From Acidovorax_G lacteus (GTDB taxonomy: Bacteria > Pseudomonadota > Gammaproteobacteria > Burkholderiales > Burkholderiaceae_C), in assembly GCF_039540375.1 (NCBI RefSeq), contig NZ_BAABEX010000029.1, positions 124,001 through 188,000 on the forward strand: a DNA stretch of 64,000 bases, given 5' to 3'. The notes under the pieces are model-generated. The model ran no database searches. It was not told the origin of the DNA and was given only the letters and a program-made list of their open reading frames with translations. The translations under genes and the position numbers were made by a program. Positions 34,065 through 42,513 of the stretch are shown here, piece after piece (the first letter of the stretch is position 1; every line of letters begins with the position of its first letter).

Positions 34065-34847
34065 TCAGCTGCCGAGCGCGAACACCGCCGGGGTGCGGTT
34101 ATCTACCGGGCATTCGGCGCTGCGCCACTGTTGCACGGTCTGGCTGTCCAGGCGCATTTGGGGCAATGTCAGGCCCGAGGCCACGGCGAGCCGCGTGGTC
34201 GGTTGCAGTCCTTGCAGCAGGCCCGCCCACAGCGCCGCGTTGCGGTAGGGCGTCTCGATGAACAGCTGCGTCTGGCCGCTGCGCAGCGCGTGGGCCTCCA
34301 GCTGGCGCAGGCGTTCTGCGCGTTCGCGCGCATCCTGCGGCAGGTAGCCCACAAACGCGAACTGTTGCCCGTTGAGCCCGCTGCCCGCCAGCGCCAGCAA
34401 GAGCGACACAGGCCCCACCAGCGGCACCACGCGCAGCCCCAGTGCGTGCGCCGCGCGCACCACCGACGCGCCGGGGTCGGCCACGGCGGGCATGCCCGCT
34501 TCGCTGACCAGGCCCATATCGTGCCCGGCCAGGGCCGGGGCCAGCAGCGGGCGGGCGTCCCATGCGGCCGCGCCGCGCGCGCCATGGTCGCCCTGCTTGT
34601 GCACCTGGCGCGGCAGCTCCTGCAACTGCTGCTGCTGCAAGGGCAGGGCCAGCGGGTGCAGGGCGTCGACGCGCTTGAGGTAGGCGCGGCAGCTCTTGGC
34701 GTTCTCGCAGATCCAGTGCGTCAGGCGCGCAGCCTGCACCAGCGTGGCCTCGGGCAGCGTGTCGCGCAGGGGCTGAGGGGGCTCACAGCCAAAGTCGAGC
34801 GGCGCGGGCACCAGGTACAGCGTGCCGCGGGTGACGGGGGCGTTCAT
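34065..34847 (-). CDS. RsmI-like SAM-dependent methyltransferase (tetrapyrrole methylase fold)
   Basis: A 260-aa protein starting GTLYLVPAPLD (compare GTLYLVATPIG in RsmI) and containing SEAGMPAVADPGASVV and PLVGPVSLLLALAGSGL, which are the SAM-pocket signatures of this fold. It lacks the usual GNLxD after the first strand and the C-terminal extension of true RsmI, so it is probably the paralogue common in these bacteria, not the 16S rRNA C1402 enzyme. Its ATG overlaps the maf stop codon (ATGA), so the two are translationally coupled. Confidence 0.82.
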   Translation of the reverse strand: MNAPVTRGTLYLVPAPLDFGCEPPQPLRDTLPEATLVQAARLTHWICENAKSCRAYLKRVDALHPLALPLQQQQLQELPRQVHKQGDHGARGAAAWDARPLLAPALAGHDMGLVSEAGMPAVADPGASVVRAAHALGLRVVPLVGPVSLLLALAGSGLNGQQFAFVGYLPQDARERAERLRQLEAHALRSGQTQLFIETPYRNAALWAGLLQGLQPTTRLAVASGLTLPQMRLDSQTVQQWRSAECPVDNRTPAVFALGS

Positions 34848-35443
34848 GGCAGCGTGAGCCCGGCTTCGCGCAGCAGGCGGCAGGTGCGGATCAGCGGCAG
34901 CCCCACCAGCGCCGTGGGGTCGTCGCTCACGATCGCATCGAGCAGCGCAATGCCCAGGCCCTCGCTCTTGGCGCTGCCCGCGCAGTCGTACGGGGTTTCG
35001 GCGCGCAGGTAGCGCTCGATGGCGCCGTCGTCCAATGCGCGGAACTTCACTTCCACGGCGGCCAGGTCCACGGCTTCAAAGCCAGTGGCCTGACAGACCA
35101 CGGCCAGCGCGGTCTGGAACACCACCGTGCGCCCGCGCATGCGCTGCAACTGCGCCACGGCGCGCTCGTGCGTGCCGGGCTTGCCCAGGGGCTCGCCGTC
35201 CAGGTCGGCCACCTGGTCGGAGCCGATCACCACCGCCTCAGGGTGCTGCGCGGCGACGGCCCGGGCCTTCGCCAGTGCCAGCCGCAGCGCGAGGTCGCGC
35301 GGGGCCTCGCCGGGCTGCGGGGTTTCGTCCACATCGGGGGCCGCCACGGTGAAGGGCACCCGCAGCCGTTCGAGCAGTTCGCGGCGGTAGCGGGAGGTGG
35401 AGCCCAATACCAGCGGGCGGGGAAGGGGGGAGGAAAAAGCCAT
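34844..35443 (-). CDS. maf: Maf-like nucleotide pyrophosphatase (YceF type)
   Basis: A 199-aa Maf/HAM1-fold house-cleaning enzyme that hydrolyses modified nucleoside triphosphates; the YceF subgroup prefers 7-methyl-GTP. Motifs are LGSTSRYRRELLERL at the N-terminus, VIGSDQVADLDGEPLGKP with the catalytic Asp, and CAGSAKSEGLG near the C-terminus. It is divergent from yceD, a conserved arrangement next to rpmF-plsX-fab genes. Confidence 0.9.
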   Translation of the reverse strand: MAFSSPLPRPLVLGSTSRYRRELLERLRVPFTVAAPDVDETPQPGEAPRDLALRLALAKARAVAAQHPEAVVIGSDQVADLDGEPLGKPGTHERAVAQLQRMRGRTVVFQTALAVVCQATGFEAVDLAAVEVKFRALDDGAIERYLRAETPYDCAGSAKSEGLGIALLDAIVSDDPTALVGLPLIRTCRLLREAGLTLP

Positions 35444-35468
35444 GCGCCGATTCTCTTACACTGCCCCC

Positions 35469-36020
35469 ATGACCAAGGAATTCGTTGCGGACCGGCTGGA
35501 CGTCAAGGCGTTTGCCCAGGCGTCTGGCACGCTGGAGGGCCACGACACGCTGCTGCGCTACGAACGTCTGGCGCAGGAAGCCCGTGGTCTGCACCCCGAC
35601 TTGCATGTGGACTGGATCGCCCGGGCAGAGCTGCGCAGCCCCGTGGGCGGCAGCCCATCGATCTGGCTCTGGCTGGACGTGCAGGCCACCTTGCCCATGG
35701 AATGCCAGCGCTGCCTGACGCCGGTGGACGTGCCGCTGCAGGTGCAGCGCTGGTTCCGCTTTGTAGCCGACGAGGCCACGGCCGAGGCGCAGGACGACGA
35801 CAGCGAGGAAGATTTGCTCGTTATCAGCCGAGAGTTCAACCTGCGCGAACTGATCGAAGACGAGTTGCTGATGGCGCTGCCCGTGGTGCCGCGGCACGAC
35901 GAGTGCCCGCAGGAATTGCCGCTGGCGTCGTCGGACGAGGACTTCGAGGCTGCCAGCCAGGAAAAACCCAATCCGTTCGCGGCCCTGGCCAGCCTCAAGC
36001 TGGGCAGCGGCAAGCCCTGA
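35469..36020 (+). CDS. yceD: YceD/DUF177 rRNA accumulation protein
   Basis: A 183-aa DUF177 protein. The conserved part contains PMECQRCLTPVDVPL, FVADEATAEAQ and FNLRELIEDELLMALPVVPRHDECP. In plants and E. coli relatives are needed for normal 23S rRNA levels. ATG 35469 lies 25 bases after the divergent maf start codon, with TACACT upstream as a possible -10. rpmF follows, the usual yceD-rpmF order. Confidence 0.9.
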   Translation: MTKEFVADRLDVKAFAQASGTLEGHDTLLRYERLAQEARGLHPDLHVDWIARAELRSPVGGSPSIWLWLDVQATLPMECQRCLTPVDVPLQVQRWFRFVADEATAEAQDDDSEEDLLVISREFNLRELIEDELLMALPVVPRHDECPQELPLASSDEDFEAASQEKPNPFAALASLKLGSGKP

Positions 36021-36135
36021 CCCGGTGCTGGAGGCCGCCCGCTGCGGCCACCCGGGCCTCGCCATCCTTGATGGCACCCTGCAAGGCCACCTGGCCAGTT
36101 CGCAGACCGCAAAAGGGTGCCTGAAGGACTTGGGA

Positions 36136-36141
36136 TATAAT
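36136..36141 (+). promoter_or_regulatory. Candidate rpmF promoter (-10 TATAAT)
   Basis: A perfect TATAAT in otherwise GC-rich DNA, 83 bases before the rpmF start. The -35 region is not convincing. Confidence 0.5.
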
Positions 36142-36223
36142 CGAGGGCTTCGCGCGAAACCCCCTCGTGTCTTATTGGGCTGATCGCGTACTTTTACCAA
36201 CCCTTTCAAGACCAGGAGCCATC

Positions 36224-36406
36224 ATGGCCGTTCAGCAGAACAAAAAGTCTCCTTCCAAGCGCGGCATGCACCGCTCGCACAACGCCCTGACGGTGCCCGG
36301 CATCGCTGTGGAACCCACCACCGGTGAAGTGCACCTGCGCCACCACGTCAGCCCCAACGGTTTCTACCGCGGCCGTCAGGTGCTGAAGAACAAGTCCGAA
36401 GCCTGA
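36224..36406 (+). CDS. rpmF: 50S ribosomal protein L32
   Basis: A 60-aa protein, the normal length for L32, beginning MAVQQNKKSPSKRGMHRSHN and basic throughout. The zinc-binding Cys pairs of some L32 forms are absent, as is usual for beta- and gammaproteobacteria. SD CAGGAG precedes ATG 36224. A strong intrinsic terminator follows 18 bases after the stop codon. Confidence 0.97.
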   Translation: MAVQQNKKSPSKRGMHRSHNALTVPGIAVEPTTGEVHLRHHVSPNGFYRGRQVLKNKSEA

Positions 36407-36424
36407 TTGGCGCTTCGCCCACGA

Positions 36425-36461
36425 GGCCCGTTGCTACCCCCGTAGCACGGGCCTTTGTTTT
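36425..36461 (+). terminator. Intrinsic terminator after rpmF
   Basis: GGCCCG-T-TGCTAC, loop CCCC, GTAGCA-CGGGCC, then TTTGTTTT: 12 pairs with one bulge and a T-tract. It sits only 42 bases before plsX, so the fatty-acid genes must depend on read-through or on a promoter in that short space. Confidence 0.75.
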
Positions 36462-36502
36462 GCCCGTTGCCAACGCAAGCCGCCCAGGCCTGCGCGTCAT
36501 CC

Positions 36503-37558
36503 ATGATCATTTTGGCCGTTGACTGCATGGGGGGCGACCATGGTCCCCGCGTCACGCTCCCCGCGTGCCGCCAGTTTCTCGACAACCATCCCGACGCCCG
36601 CATCCTGCTGGTGGGGCTGCCCCAGGCCCTGGAGGGCTTCACCCATGAGCGCGCCACCGTGGTGGCCGCGTCTGAAGTGGTGGCCATGGACGATCCGGTG
36701 GAGGTCGCCCTGCGCAAGAAGAAGGATTCGTCCATGCGCGTGGCCATCCAGCAGGTCAAGGACGGTCAGGCTGCAGCGGCGGTGTCGGCCGGCAACACCG
36801 GCGCGTTGATGGCGATTGCGCGCTACCTGCTCAAGACGCTGGACGGCATTGACCGGCCGGCCATTGCCACGCAGATGCCCAACGCTGCGGGCGGGGCGAC
36901 CACGGTGCTTGACCTGGGGGCCAACGTGGACTGCAGCGCCGAACACCTGCTGCAGTTCGCTGTCATGGGCTCGGCCCTGGTGAGCGCGCTGCGCGAGCAG
37001 GGCGACCCGACGGTGGGCCTGCTCAACATCGGCGAAGAAGTCATCAAGGGCAATGAAGTCATCAAGAAAGCTGGCGAACTGCTGCGATCGGCTGCCAACT
37101 CCGGTGATCTGAACTTTTATGGCAATGTCGAAGGCAACGACATCTTCAAGGGCACGGTGGACATCGTCGTGTGCGATGGCTTTGTGGGCAATGTCGCACT
37201 CAAGGCCAGCGAAGGCGTGGCCTCGATGATCGTTGGCGCGCTCAAGCAGGAGTTCGGGCGCGGCATCTTCACCAAAATGGCGGCCATCGTCGCGTATCCG
37301 GTGCTCAAAGCCCTGATGAAGAAGATGGACTACCGCCGCTACAACGGCGCAGCGCTGCTGGGCCTGCGCGGGCTGGTGTTCAAGAGCCACGGCTCGGCCG
37401 ACGTGCTGGCGTTCGAGCAGGCGTTGAACCGCGCGTATGATGCAGCCCGCAACAACCTCTTGGACCGTGTCCGGACCCGGATTGCGCATGCAGCGCCCCT
37501 GCTGGCGCCTGCGGATGCCCAGCCCACGCCCGGTGCTGCGGCCCCCGCCATCGAATGA
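36503..37558 (+). CDS. plsX: Phosphate acyltransferase PlsX
   Basis: A 351-aa enzyme making acyl-phosphate from acyl-ACP for phospholipid synthesis. Diagnostic segments are LAVDCMGGDHGP at the N-terminus, SAGNTGALMA, LLNIGEE, and DGFVGNVALKASEG. It ends with an Ala/Pro tail overlapping the fabH start (ATGA), indicating coupled translation. It follows the rpmF terminator in the conserved rpmF-plsX-fabHDG-acpP-fabF order. Confidence 0.96.
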   Translation: MIILAVDCMGGDHGPRVTLPACRQFLDNHPDARILLVGLPQALEGFTHERATVVAASEVVAMDDPVEVALRKKKDSSMRVAIQQVKDGQAAAAVSAGNTGALMAIARYLLKTLDGIDRPAIATQMPNAAGGATTVLDLGANVDCSAEHLLQFAVMGSALVSALREQGDPTVGLLNIGEEVIKGNEVIKKAGELLRSAANSGDLNFYGNVEGNDIFKGTVDIVVCDGFVGNVALKASEGVASMIVGALKQEFGRGIFTKMAAIVAYPVLKALMKKMDYRRYNGAALLGLRGLVFKSHGSADVLAFEQALNRAYDAARNNLLDRVRTRIAHAAPLLAPADAQPTPGAAAPAIE

Positions 37559-38532
37559 CACGCTATTCCCGCATCACCGGCACCGGCAGCTACCTGCCTC
37601 CGCGCCGGCTGACCAACGATGACTTGGTGGCAGAACTGGCCACCCGGGGCATCGAGACTTCCAACGACTGGATCGTCGAGCGCACCGGCATTCGCGCGCG
37701 CCACTTCGCCGCGCCCGATGTGACAGCGAGCGACCTCGGTGCCGAGGCCGCACGCCGTGCGATCGAGGCCGCCGGTTGCACCGCCCGGGACATTGACCTC
37801 ATCATCGTCGCCACCTCTACTCCGGACATGGTGTTCCCGTCGGCTGCCTGCATCCTGCAGGACAAGATCGGCGCGCATGGCTGCCCGGCGTTTGACGTGC
37901 AGGCCGTTTGCAGCGGCTTTGTGTATGCGCTGACCGTGGCCGACGCGATGATCCGCTCGGGTAGCGCCCGCCGTGCGCTGGTCGTCGGGGCTGAGGTCTT
38001 CAGCCGCATTCTGGATTTCAACGACCGCACCACCTGCGTGCTGTTTGGCGATGGCGCTGGCGCGGTGGTACTGGAGGCGTCTGACGAGCCCGGCCTGCTC
38101 GCGTCCGATCTGCATGCCGATGGCCGCCATGTGGGCATCTTGTGCGTGCCGGGCCATGTCTCGGGTGGCCAGGTGCTGGGTGATCCGCTGCTCAAGATGG
38201 ACGGCCAGGCCGTTTTCAAGCTGGCCGTGGGCGTGCTGGAGAAGGCGGCCCATGCGACGCTGGCCAAGGCCGGCCTGACCGAGGCCGACATCGATTGGCT
38301 GATTCCCCACCAGGCCAACATCCGCATCATGCAGGGCACGGCCAAGAAGCTGAAGCTGCCGCTCGACAAGCTGGTTGTGACGGTGGACCAGCACGGCAAC
38401 ACCTCAGCGGCGTCGATTCCCCTGGCGCTCGACCACGCCGTGCGCGCTGGCCAGATCCAGCGCGGCCAGCACCTCATGCTCGAAGGTGTGGGCGGTGGCT
38501 TCACCTGGGGTGCAGTGCTATTGAAATGGTAG
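37555..38532 (+). CDS. fabH: 3-oxoacyl-ACP synthase III
   Basis: A 325-aa initiating condensing enzyme (acetyl-CoA plus malonyl-ACP). The catalytic Cys is in QAVCSGFVYAL (about residue 119), His in IPHQANIRI and Asn in HGNTSAASIP. The C-terminus GGGFTWGAVLLKW is of normal length, but the last codons and the stop codon TAG fall inside a copy of the dispersed repeat. Its start overlaps plsX by 4 bases. Confidence 0.96.
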   Translation: MTRYSRITGTGSYLPPRRLTNDDLVAELATRGIETSNDWIVERTGIRARHFAAPDVTASDLGAEAARRAIEAAGCTARDIDLIIVATSTPDMVFPSAACILQDKIGAHGCPAFDVQAVCSGFVYALTVADAMIRSGSARRALVVGAEVFSRILDFNDRTTCVLFGDGAGAVVLEASDEPGLLASDLHADGRHVGILCVPGHVSGGQVLGDPLLKMDGQAVFKLAVGVLEKAAHATLAKAGLTEADIDWLIPHQANIRIMQGTAKKLKLPLDKLVVTVDQHGNTSAASIPLALDHAVRAGQIQRGQHLMLEGVGGGFTWGAVLLKW

Positions 38533-38545
38533 CTGCTCGTGCTTG
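38517..38545 (+). repeat. Dispersed repeat, copy 5, at the fabH stop codon
   Basis: GCTATTGAAATGGT followed by AGCTGCTCGTGCTTG. The fabH stop codon (38530-38532) is inside it. It separates fabH from fabD by 67 bases in a cluster otherwise joined by overlaps. Confidence 0.75.
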
Positions 38546-38599
38546 AATAATGGCGCTCTGCGCCGTTTTTCATTCCGATTTCAGTTCAACGAACCTTCC

Positions 38600-39544
38600 A
38601 TGAAAACTTTTGCATTCGTCTTTCCGGGCCAGGGCTCGCAGTCGGTGGGCATGCTCGATGCCTGGGCCGATCACCCGGCCGTGGCCGAAACCCTGCGCGA
38701 AGCGTCCGACGCCCTGGGCGAGGACGTCGCCCGCCTGATCCAAGAAGGCCCCAAAGAAGCCCTGGCGCTGACCACCAACACCCAGCCCGTGATGCTGGTG
38801 GCTGGTGTGGCCGCTTGGCGCGCATGGCGGGCCGAGGGTGGTGCGCTGCCCGCGGCCGTGGCAGGGCACTCTTTGGGCGAGTATTCAGCGCTGGTGGCGG
38901 CCGGTGTGCTCACGCTGGCCCAGGCGGCGCCGCTGGTGCGCCTGCGCGCTGCGGCCATGCAGGAAGCCGTGCCCGTGGGCACGGGTGCGATGGCCGCCAT
39001 CCTCGGGCTGGAGGCTTCCAAAGTCATCGCTGGCTGCGCCGAGGCGGCGGCTGTATTGGGCGCTGGCGAGGTGGTGGAGGCCGTGAATTTCAACGATCCG
39101 GTGCAGACCGTGATTGCGGGTACCAAGGCCGGGGTGGACAAGGCCTGTGAGGTGCTCAAGGCCGCGGGGGCCAAGCGCGCGCTGCCGCTGCCGGTGTCGG
39201 CGCCCTTCCATTCGAGCCTGATGAAGCCCGCTGCCGACAAGCTGCGCGAAGCCCTGGCGGGCCTGAGCCTGCAGGCGCCGCAGATTCCGGTCGTGAACAA
39301 CGTGGACGTGGCGGTGCGTGAGAGCGCCGATGACATCCGCGATGCGCTCGTGCGCCAGGCGTTCGGCGCTGTGCGCTGGGTCGAGTGCGTGCACGCGCTC
39401 AAGGCGCGTGGCGTGACCCACGTTATCGAATGTGGTCCCGGCAAGGTGCTGGCGGGCCTGACCAAGCGCATCGACCCCGAACTGGTGGGCGCAGCCGTGC
39501 ACGACCGCGCGACTTTGGCCGAAACCCTGGAGCTTCTGGCATGA
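38600..39544 (+). CDS. fabD: Malonyl-CoA:ACP transacylase
   Basis: A 314-aa enzyme that loads malonyl onto ACP. FVFPGQGSQ opens the protein, the catalytic Ser is in AGHSLGEYSAL (Ser91), and the active-site His is in APFHSSLM. The C-terminal ECGPGKVLAGL is typical. ATG 38600 is the family start, and the stop codon overlaps the fabG start (ATGA). Confidence 0.96.
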   Translation: MKTFAFVFPGQGSQSVGMLDAWADHPAVAETLREASDALGEDVARLIQEGPKEALALTTNTQPVMLVAGVAAWRAWRAEGGALPAAVAGHSLGEYSALVAAGVLTLAQAAPLVRLRAAAMQEAVPVGTGAMAAILGLEASKVIAGCAEAAAVLGAGEVVEAVNFNDPVQTVIAGTKAGVDKACEVLKAAGAKRALPLPVSAPFHSSLMKPAADKLREALAGLSLQAPQIPVVNNVDVAVRESADDIRDALVRQAFGAVRWVECVHALKARGVTHVIECGPGKVLAGLTKRIDPELVGAAVHDRATLAETLELLA

Positions 39545-40293
39545 CGACGACTTCCTCCGCCCCTTCGACCCCCCAGGTGGCCCTGGTCACCGGCGCATCC
39601 CGTGGTATCGGCGCCGCCATCGCCCGCGAACTGGCGGCCCGCGGCTACCAGGTGGTCGGCACCGCCACCACCGACGACGGTGCGGCCCGCATCAGCGAGG
39701 CGCTGGCCGCCTACCCGGGCAGCCGTGGCGTCATGCTCAACGTGACCGATGCGCCCGCTGTGGAGGCCCTGATCGACCAACTCGTGAAGCAGGGCGGATT
39801 GCATGTGCTGGTGAACAACGCCGGCATCACCCGCGATACGCTGGCCATGCGCATGAAGGACGAGGACTGGGATGCAGTGCTCGACACCAATCTCAAGGCG
39901 GTGTTTCGCGTGAGCCGCGCGGCCATCCGTCCGATGATGAAGCAGCGCTTTGGCCGCATCATCAGCATCACCAGCGTGGTGGGCGCCTCGGGCAATCCGG
40001 GGCAGGCGAACTACGCGGCAGCCAAGGCTGGCGTGGCCGGCATGACACGCGCCCTGGCCCGCGAGCTGGGCAGCCGTGGCATCACGGTGAACTGCGTGGC
40101 ACCGGGTTTTATCGCCACTGACATGACGGCCTCGTTGCCAGAAGAGCAGCAAAAAGCGCTCAATGCGCAGATTCCGCTGGGCCATATGGGCACGCCCGAC
40201 GACATCGCGCACGCGGTGGCCTACCTCGCATCGCCTGGTGCCGGCTACGTGACGGGCCAGGAGTTGCACGTCAATGGCGGCATGTACATGTAA
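39541..40293 (+). CDS. fabG: 3-oxoacyl-ACP reductase
   Basis: A 250-aa short-chain dehydrogenase reducing 3-oxoacyl-ACP with NADPH. It has the cofactor loop GASRGIG, NNAGIT, the catalytic Ser in SITSVVGASG and the Tyr-Lys pair in YAAAK. It starts on the fabD stop codon and ends 103 bases before acpP. Confidence 0.95.
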   Translation: MTTTSSAPSTPQVALVTGASRGIGAAIARELAARGYQVVGTATTDDGAARISEALAAYPGSRGVMLNVTDAPAVEALIDQLVKQGGLHVLVNNAGITRDTLAMRMKDEDWDAVLDTNLKAVFRVSRAAIRPMMKQRFGRIISITSVVGASGNPGQANYAAAKAGVAGMTRALARELGSRGITVNCVAPGFIATDMTASLPEEQQKALNAQIPLGHMGTPDDIAHAVAYLASPGAGYVTGQELHVNGGMYM

Positions 40294-40333
40294 TTAGCGA
40301 AAGTTAACGCCGGTTCATCCGGGCGGCGGGCCG

Positions 40334-40363
40334 TTTAGAGTTGATTCCTTAACCGGCTAGAAT
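40334..40363 (+). promoter_or_regulatory. Candidate acpP promoter
   Basis: TTTAGA (40334-40339), 18-base spacer, TAGAAT (40358-40363), placing the transcript start about 27 bases before acpP. An extra acpP promoter inside the fab cluster is expected, since ACP is made in large excess. Confidence 0.45.
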
Positions 40364-40396
40364 CGCGGATCCATTCACAACCCCCAGAGGGAAACC

Positions 40397-40636
40397 ATGA
40401 GCGATATCGAAGCACGCGTCAAAAAGATCATTGCCGAGCAACTCGGTGTGGAAGAGTCCCAAGTGACCAACGAGAAGGCTTTCGTGGCCGATCTGGGCGC
40501 TGACTCGCTCGACACCGTGGAGCTGGTGATGGCCTTGGAAGACGAGTTCGGCATCGAGATCCCGGACGAAGACGCCGAGAAGATCACGACCGTGCAAAAC
40601 GCGATCGACTACGCACTCGCCCATCAAAAGGCCTGA
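40397..40636 (+). CDS. acpP: Acyl carrier protein
   Basis: A 79-aa acidic protein. The phosphopantetheine attachment site is Ser37 in GADSLDTVELVMALE. It carries growing acyl chains for FabD/H/G/F, encoded on both sides, and is activated by AcpS, encoded at 53340. SD AGAGGGAAA precedes ATG 40397. Confidence 0.97.
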   Translation: MSDIEARVKKIIAEQLGVEESQVTNEKAFVADLGADSLDTVELVMALEDEFGIEIPDEDAEKITTVQNAIDYALAHQKA

Positions 40637-40677
40637 AGGCGCCAGTCGCCTTCTGCGATCCACAGAGGTTTTTCCGC

Positions 40678-41922
40678 ATGAGCCGTCGTCGCGTCGTCGT
40701 GACCGGCCTGGGTTGTATCAGTCCCGTGGGCAACACGGTGGCGGATGCCTGGGCCAGCCTGCTTGCCGGACGCTCCGGCATCGATCGCATCACCAAGTTT
40801 GATGCGTCGAACTTCTCCTGCAAGATTGCGGGCGAGGTCAAGGGCTTTGATCTGGAGTCCTACATCAGCGCCAAGGAAGCGCGCTCGATGGACACCTTCA
40901 TCCACTACGGCATTGCCGCGGCCAGCCAGGCCGTCCAGGACGCGGGCCTTCCGACCGGGGAGGCACTGGGCGAAGACCTGGCCACGCGCATCGGTTGCGT
41001 GATCGGCTCCGGCATCGGCGGCCTGCCCCTGATCGAGGACACGCACGCCGAGCTTGTGCAGCGTGGGCCTCGTCGGATCACCCCATTTTTTGTACCCGCT
41101 TCCATCATCAACATGGTGGCGGGGCATGTTTCCATGCGGTTTGGCTTCAAGGGGCCGAACCTGTCGGTGGTGACGGCCTGTACCACCGGGCTGCATTGCA
41201 TTGGTGAGGCCGGCCGCCTGATCGAGTACGGCGATGCCGATGTGGTGGTCGCCGGCGGCGCGGAGTCCACGGTGTCGCCCTTGGGCATCGGCGGCTTTGC
41301 AGCCATGCGCGCCTTGTCCACCCGCAACGACGATCCCCAGGCCGCCTCGCGTCCCTGGGACAAAGAGCGCGATGGCTTCGTGCTGGGCGAAGGCGCGGGA
41401 GTGCTGGTGCTGGAAGAGTACGAGCATGCCAAGGCCCGCGGTGCCAAGATCTATGCCGAACTGGCGGGCTATGGCATGAGTGCTGACGCCGGCCACATGA
41501 CGGCCCCCAACATGGACGGACCTCGCCGCGCCATGCTCAACGCCCTTCGCAACGCCGGCATCAATGCCGACCAGGTGGACTACCTGAATGCGCACGGCAC
41601 CTCAACCCCGCTGGGCGACGTGAACGAAACCAACGCTATCAAGGCGGCGCTGGGTGAGCACGCACGCAACATTGTGGTGAGCTCCACCAAGTCCATGACC
41701 GGGCATCTGCTGGGTGGTGCCGGTGGCGTGGAAAGCGTGTTCACCGTGCTCGCCCTGCACCACCAGGTGATCCCGCCGACCATCAACCTCACTAATCCAG
41801 ACCCTGAGTGCGATCTGGACTACTGTGCGAACACCGCGCGTGAGCAAGCCCTGCAGATCGCGGTGAAGAACAATTTCGGTTTTGGTGGCACCAACGGTAC
41901 GCTGGTGTTCAAGCGCGCCTGA
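40678..41922 (+). CDS. fabF: 3-oxoacyl-ACP synthase II
   Basis: A 414-aa elongating condensing enzyme. The Cys-His-His triad is Cys168 in TACTTGLHCIG, His in NAHGTSTPLGD and His in KSMTGHLLGGAGG, with the terminal NNFGFGGTNGTL loop. It is immediately downstream of acpP, as usual. Confidence 0.97.
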   Translation: MSRRRVVVTGLGCISPVGNTVADAWASLLAGRSGIDRITKFDASNFSCKIAGEVKGFDLESYISAKEARSMDTFIHYGIAAASQAVQDAGLPTGEALGEDLATRIGCVIGSGIGGLPLIEDTHAELVQRGPRRITPFFVPASIINMVAGHVSMRFGFKGPNLSVVTACTTGLHCIGEAGRLIEYGDADVVVAGGAESTVSPLGIGGFAAMRALSTRNDDPQAASRPWDKERDGFVLGEGAGVLVLEEYEHAKARGAKIYAELAGYGMSADAGHMTAPNMDGPRRAMLNALRNAGINADQVDYLNAHGTSTPLGDVNETNAIKAALGEHARNIVVSSTKSMTGHLLGGAGGVESVFTVLALHHQVIPPTINLTNPDPECDLDYCANTAREQALQIAVKNNFGFGGTNGTLVFKRA

Positions 41923-41985
41923 GCAAGGCGCTGCCATGCCGCTGTGGCCGGCGTGCGCGCGTGCGCGGGCGCCGTCGCAGGTGCC

Positions 41986-42510
41986 ATGATTCCCCCTGTG
42001 TTGTACGCACCGCCAGCGGTGCGCTTTCCTGTGGGGCGGGGGAGTCTCTTCCTCGCCTTTCTGTGCGTGCCTGCTGCGCTCTCTGCGCTGCTATCGGCTG
42101 CCTGGTGCTGGTGGGGCGCACGCCAGTGGCCCTGGACGGCAGCCGGCCTGGCGCTGGCTGCGTGGCTGTGCGCCGCTGCCACAGCGGCCAGGGCCTGGCA
42201 CCGCCACCCGAGGGGTTGGCTTGGCTGGGATGGGGCGGAGTGGCGCTTCTATCCGGCCGTGGGTGCAAGCGAAGCAGCAGTCGATGGATGGCCGCTGCAG
42301 CGGCCCCCGGAATGCGTCTGGGATGGCCAGTCGTTCATGTGGGCTGCGCTCTGGATGGGGAGTGGTTTTCGCGTTTGGTGTTTGCTGGACTGTCGTGCGG
42401 ATCCGCAGCGCTGGATGGACCTTCGCCGTGCGTTATATTTCCGCCCCAAGCTGGGCATGCCTGCAGATGCCACGGCGGTGGCCCGCGGGCCTGGGGCCTT
42501 GCCCCCCTGA
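41986..42510 (+). CDS. Small membrane protein, YgfX-like by layout
   Basis: A 174-aa protein with two predicted membrane helices (about 20-40 and 48-65) and a C-terminal soluble part ending FRVWCLLDCRADPQRWMDLRRALYFRP. That layout, a membrane hairpin then a short beta domain ending in W..LRRAL, resembles YgfX/CptA. Genes of that type also occur near rpoE in other proteobacteria. The match is by eye and weak. It sits 3 bases before rpoE, so it is translated with the sigma-E operon. ATG 41986 is chosen over GTG 41944. Confidence 0.6.
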   Translation: MIPPVLYAPPAVRFPVGRGSLFLAFLCVPAALSALLSAAWCWWGARQWPWTAAGLALAAWLCAAATAARAWHRHPRGWLGWDGAEWRFYPAVGASEAAVDGWPLQRPPECVWDGQSFMWAALWMGSGFRVWCLLDCRADPQRWMDLRRALYFRPKLGMPADATAVARGPGALPP

Positions 42511-42513
42511 TTC

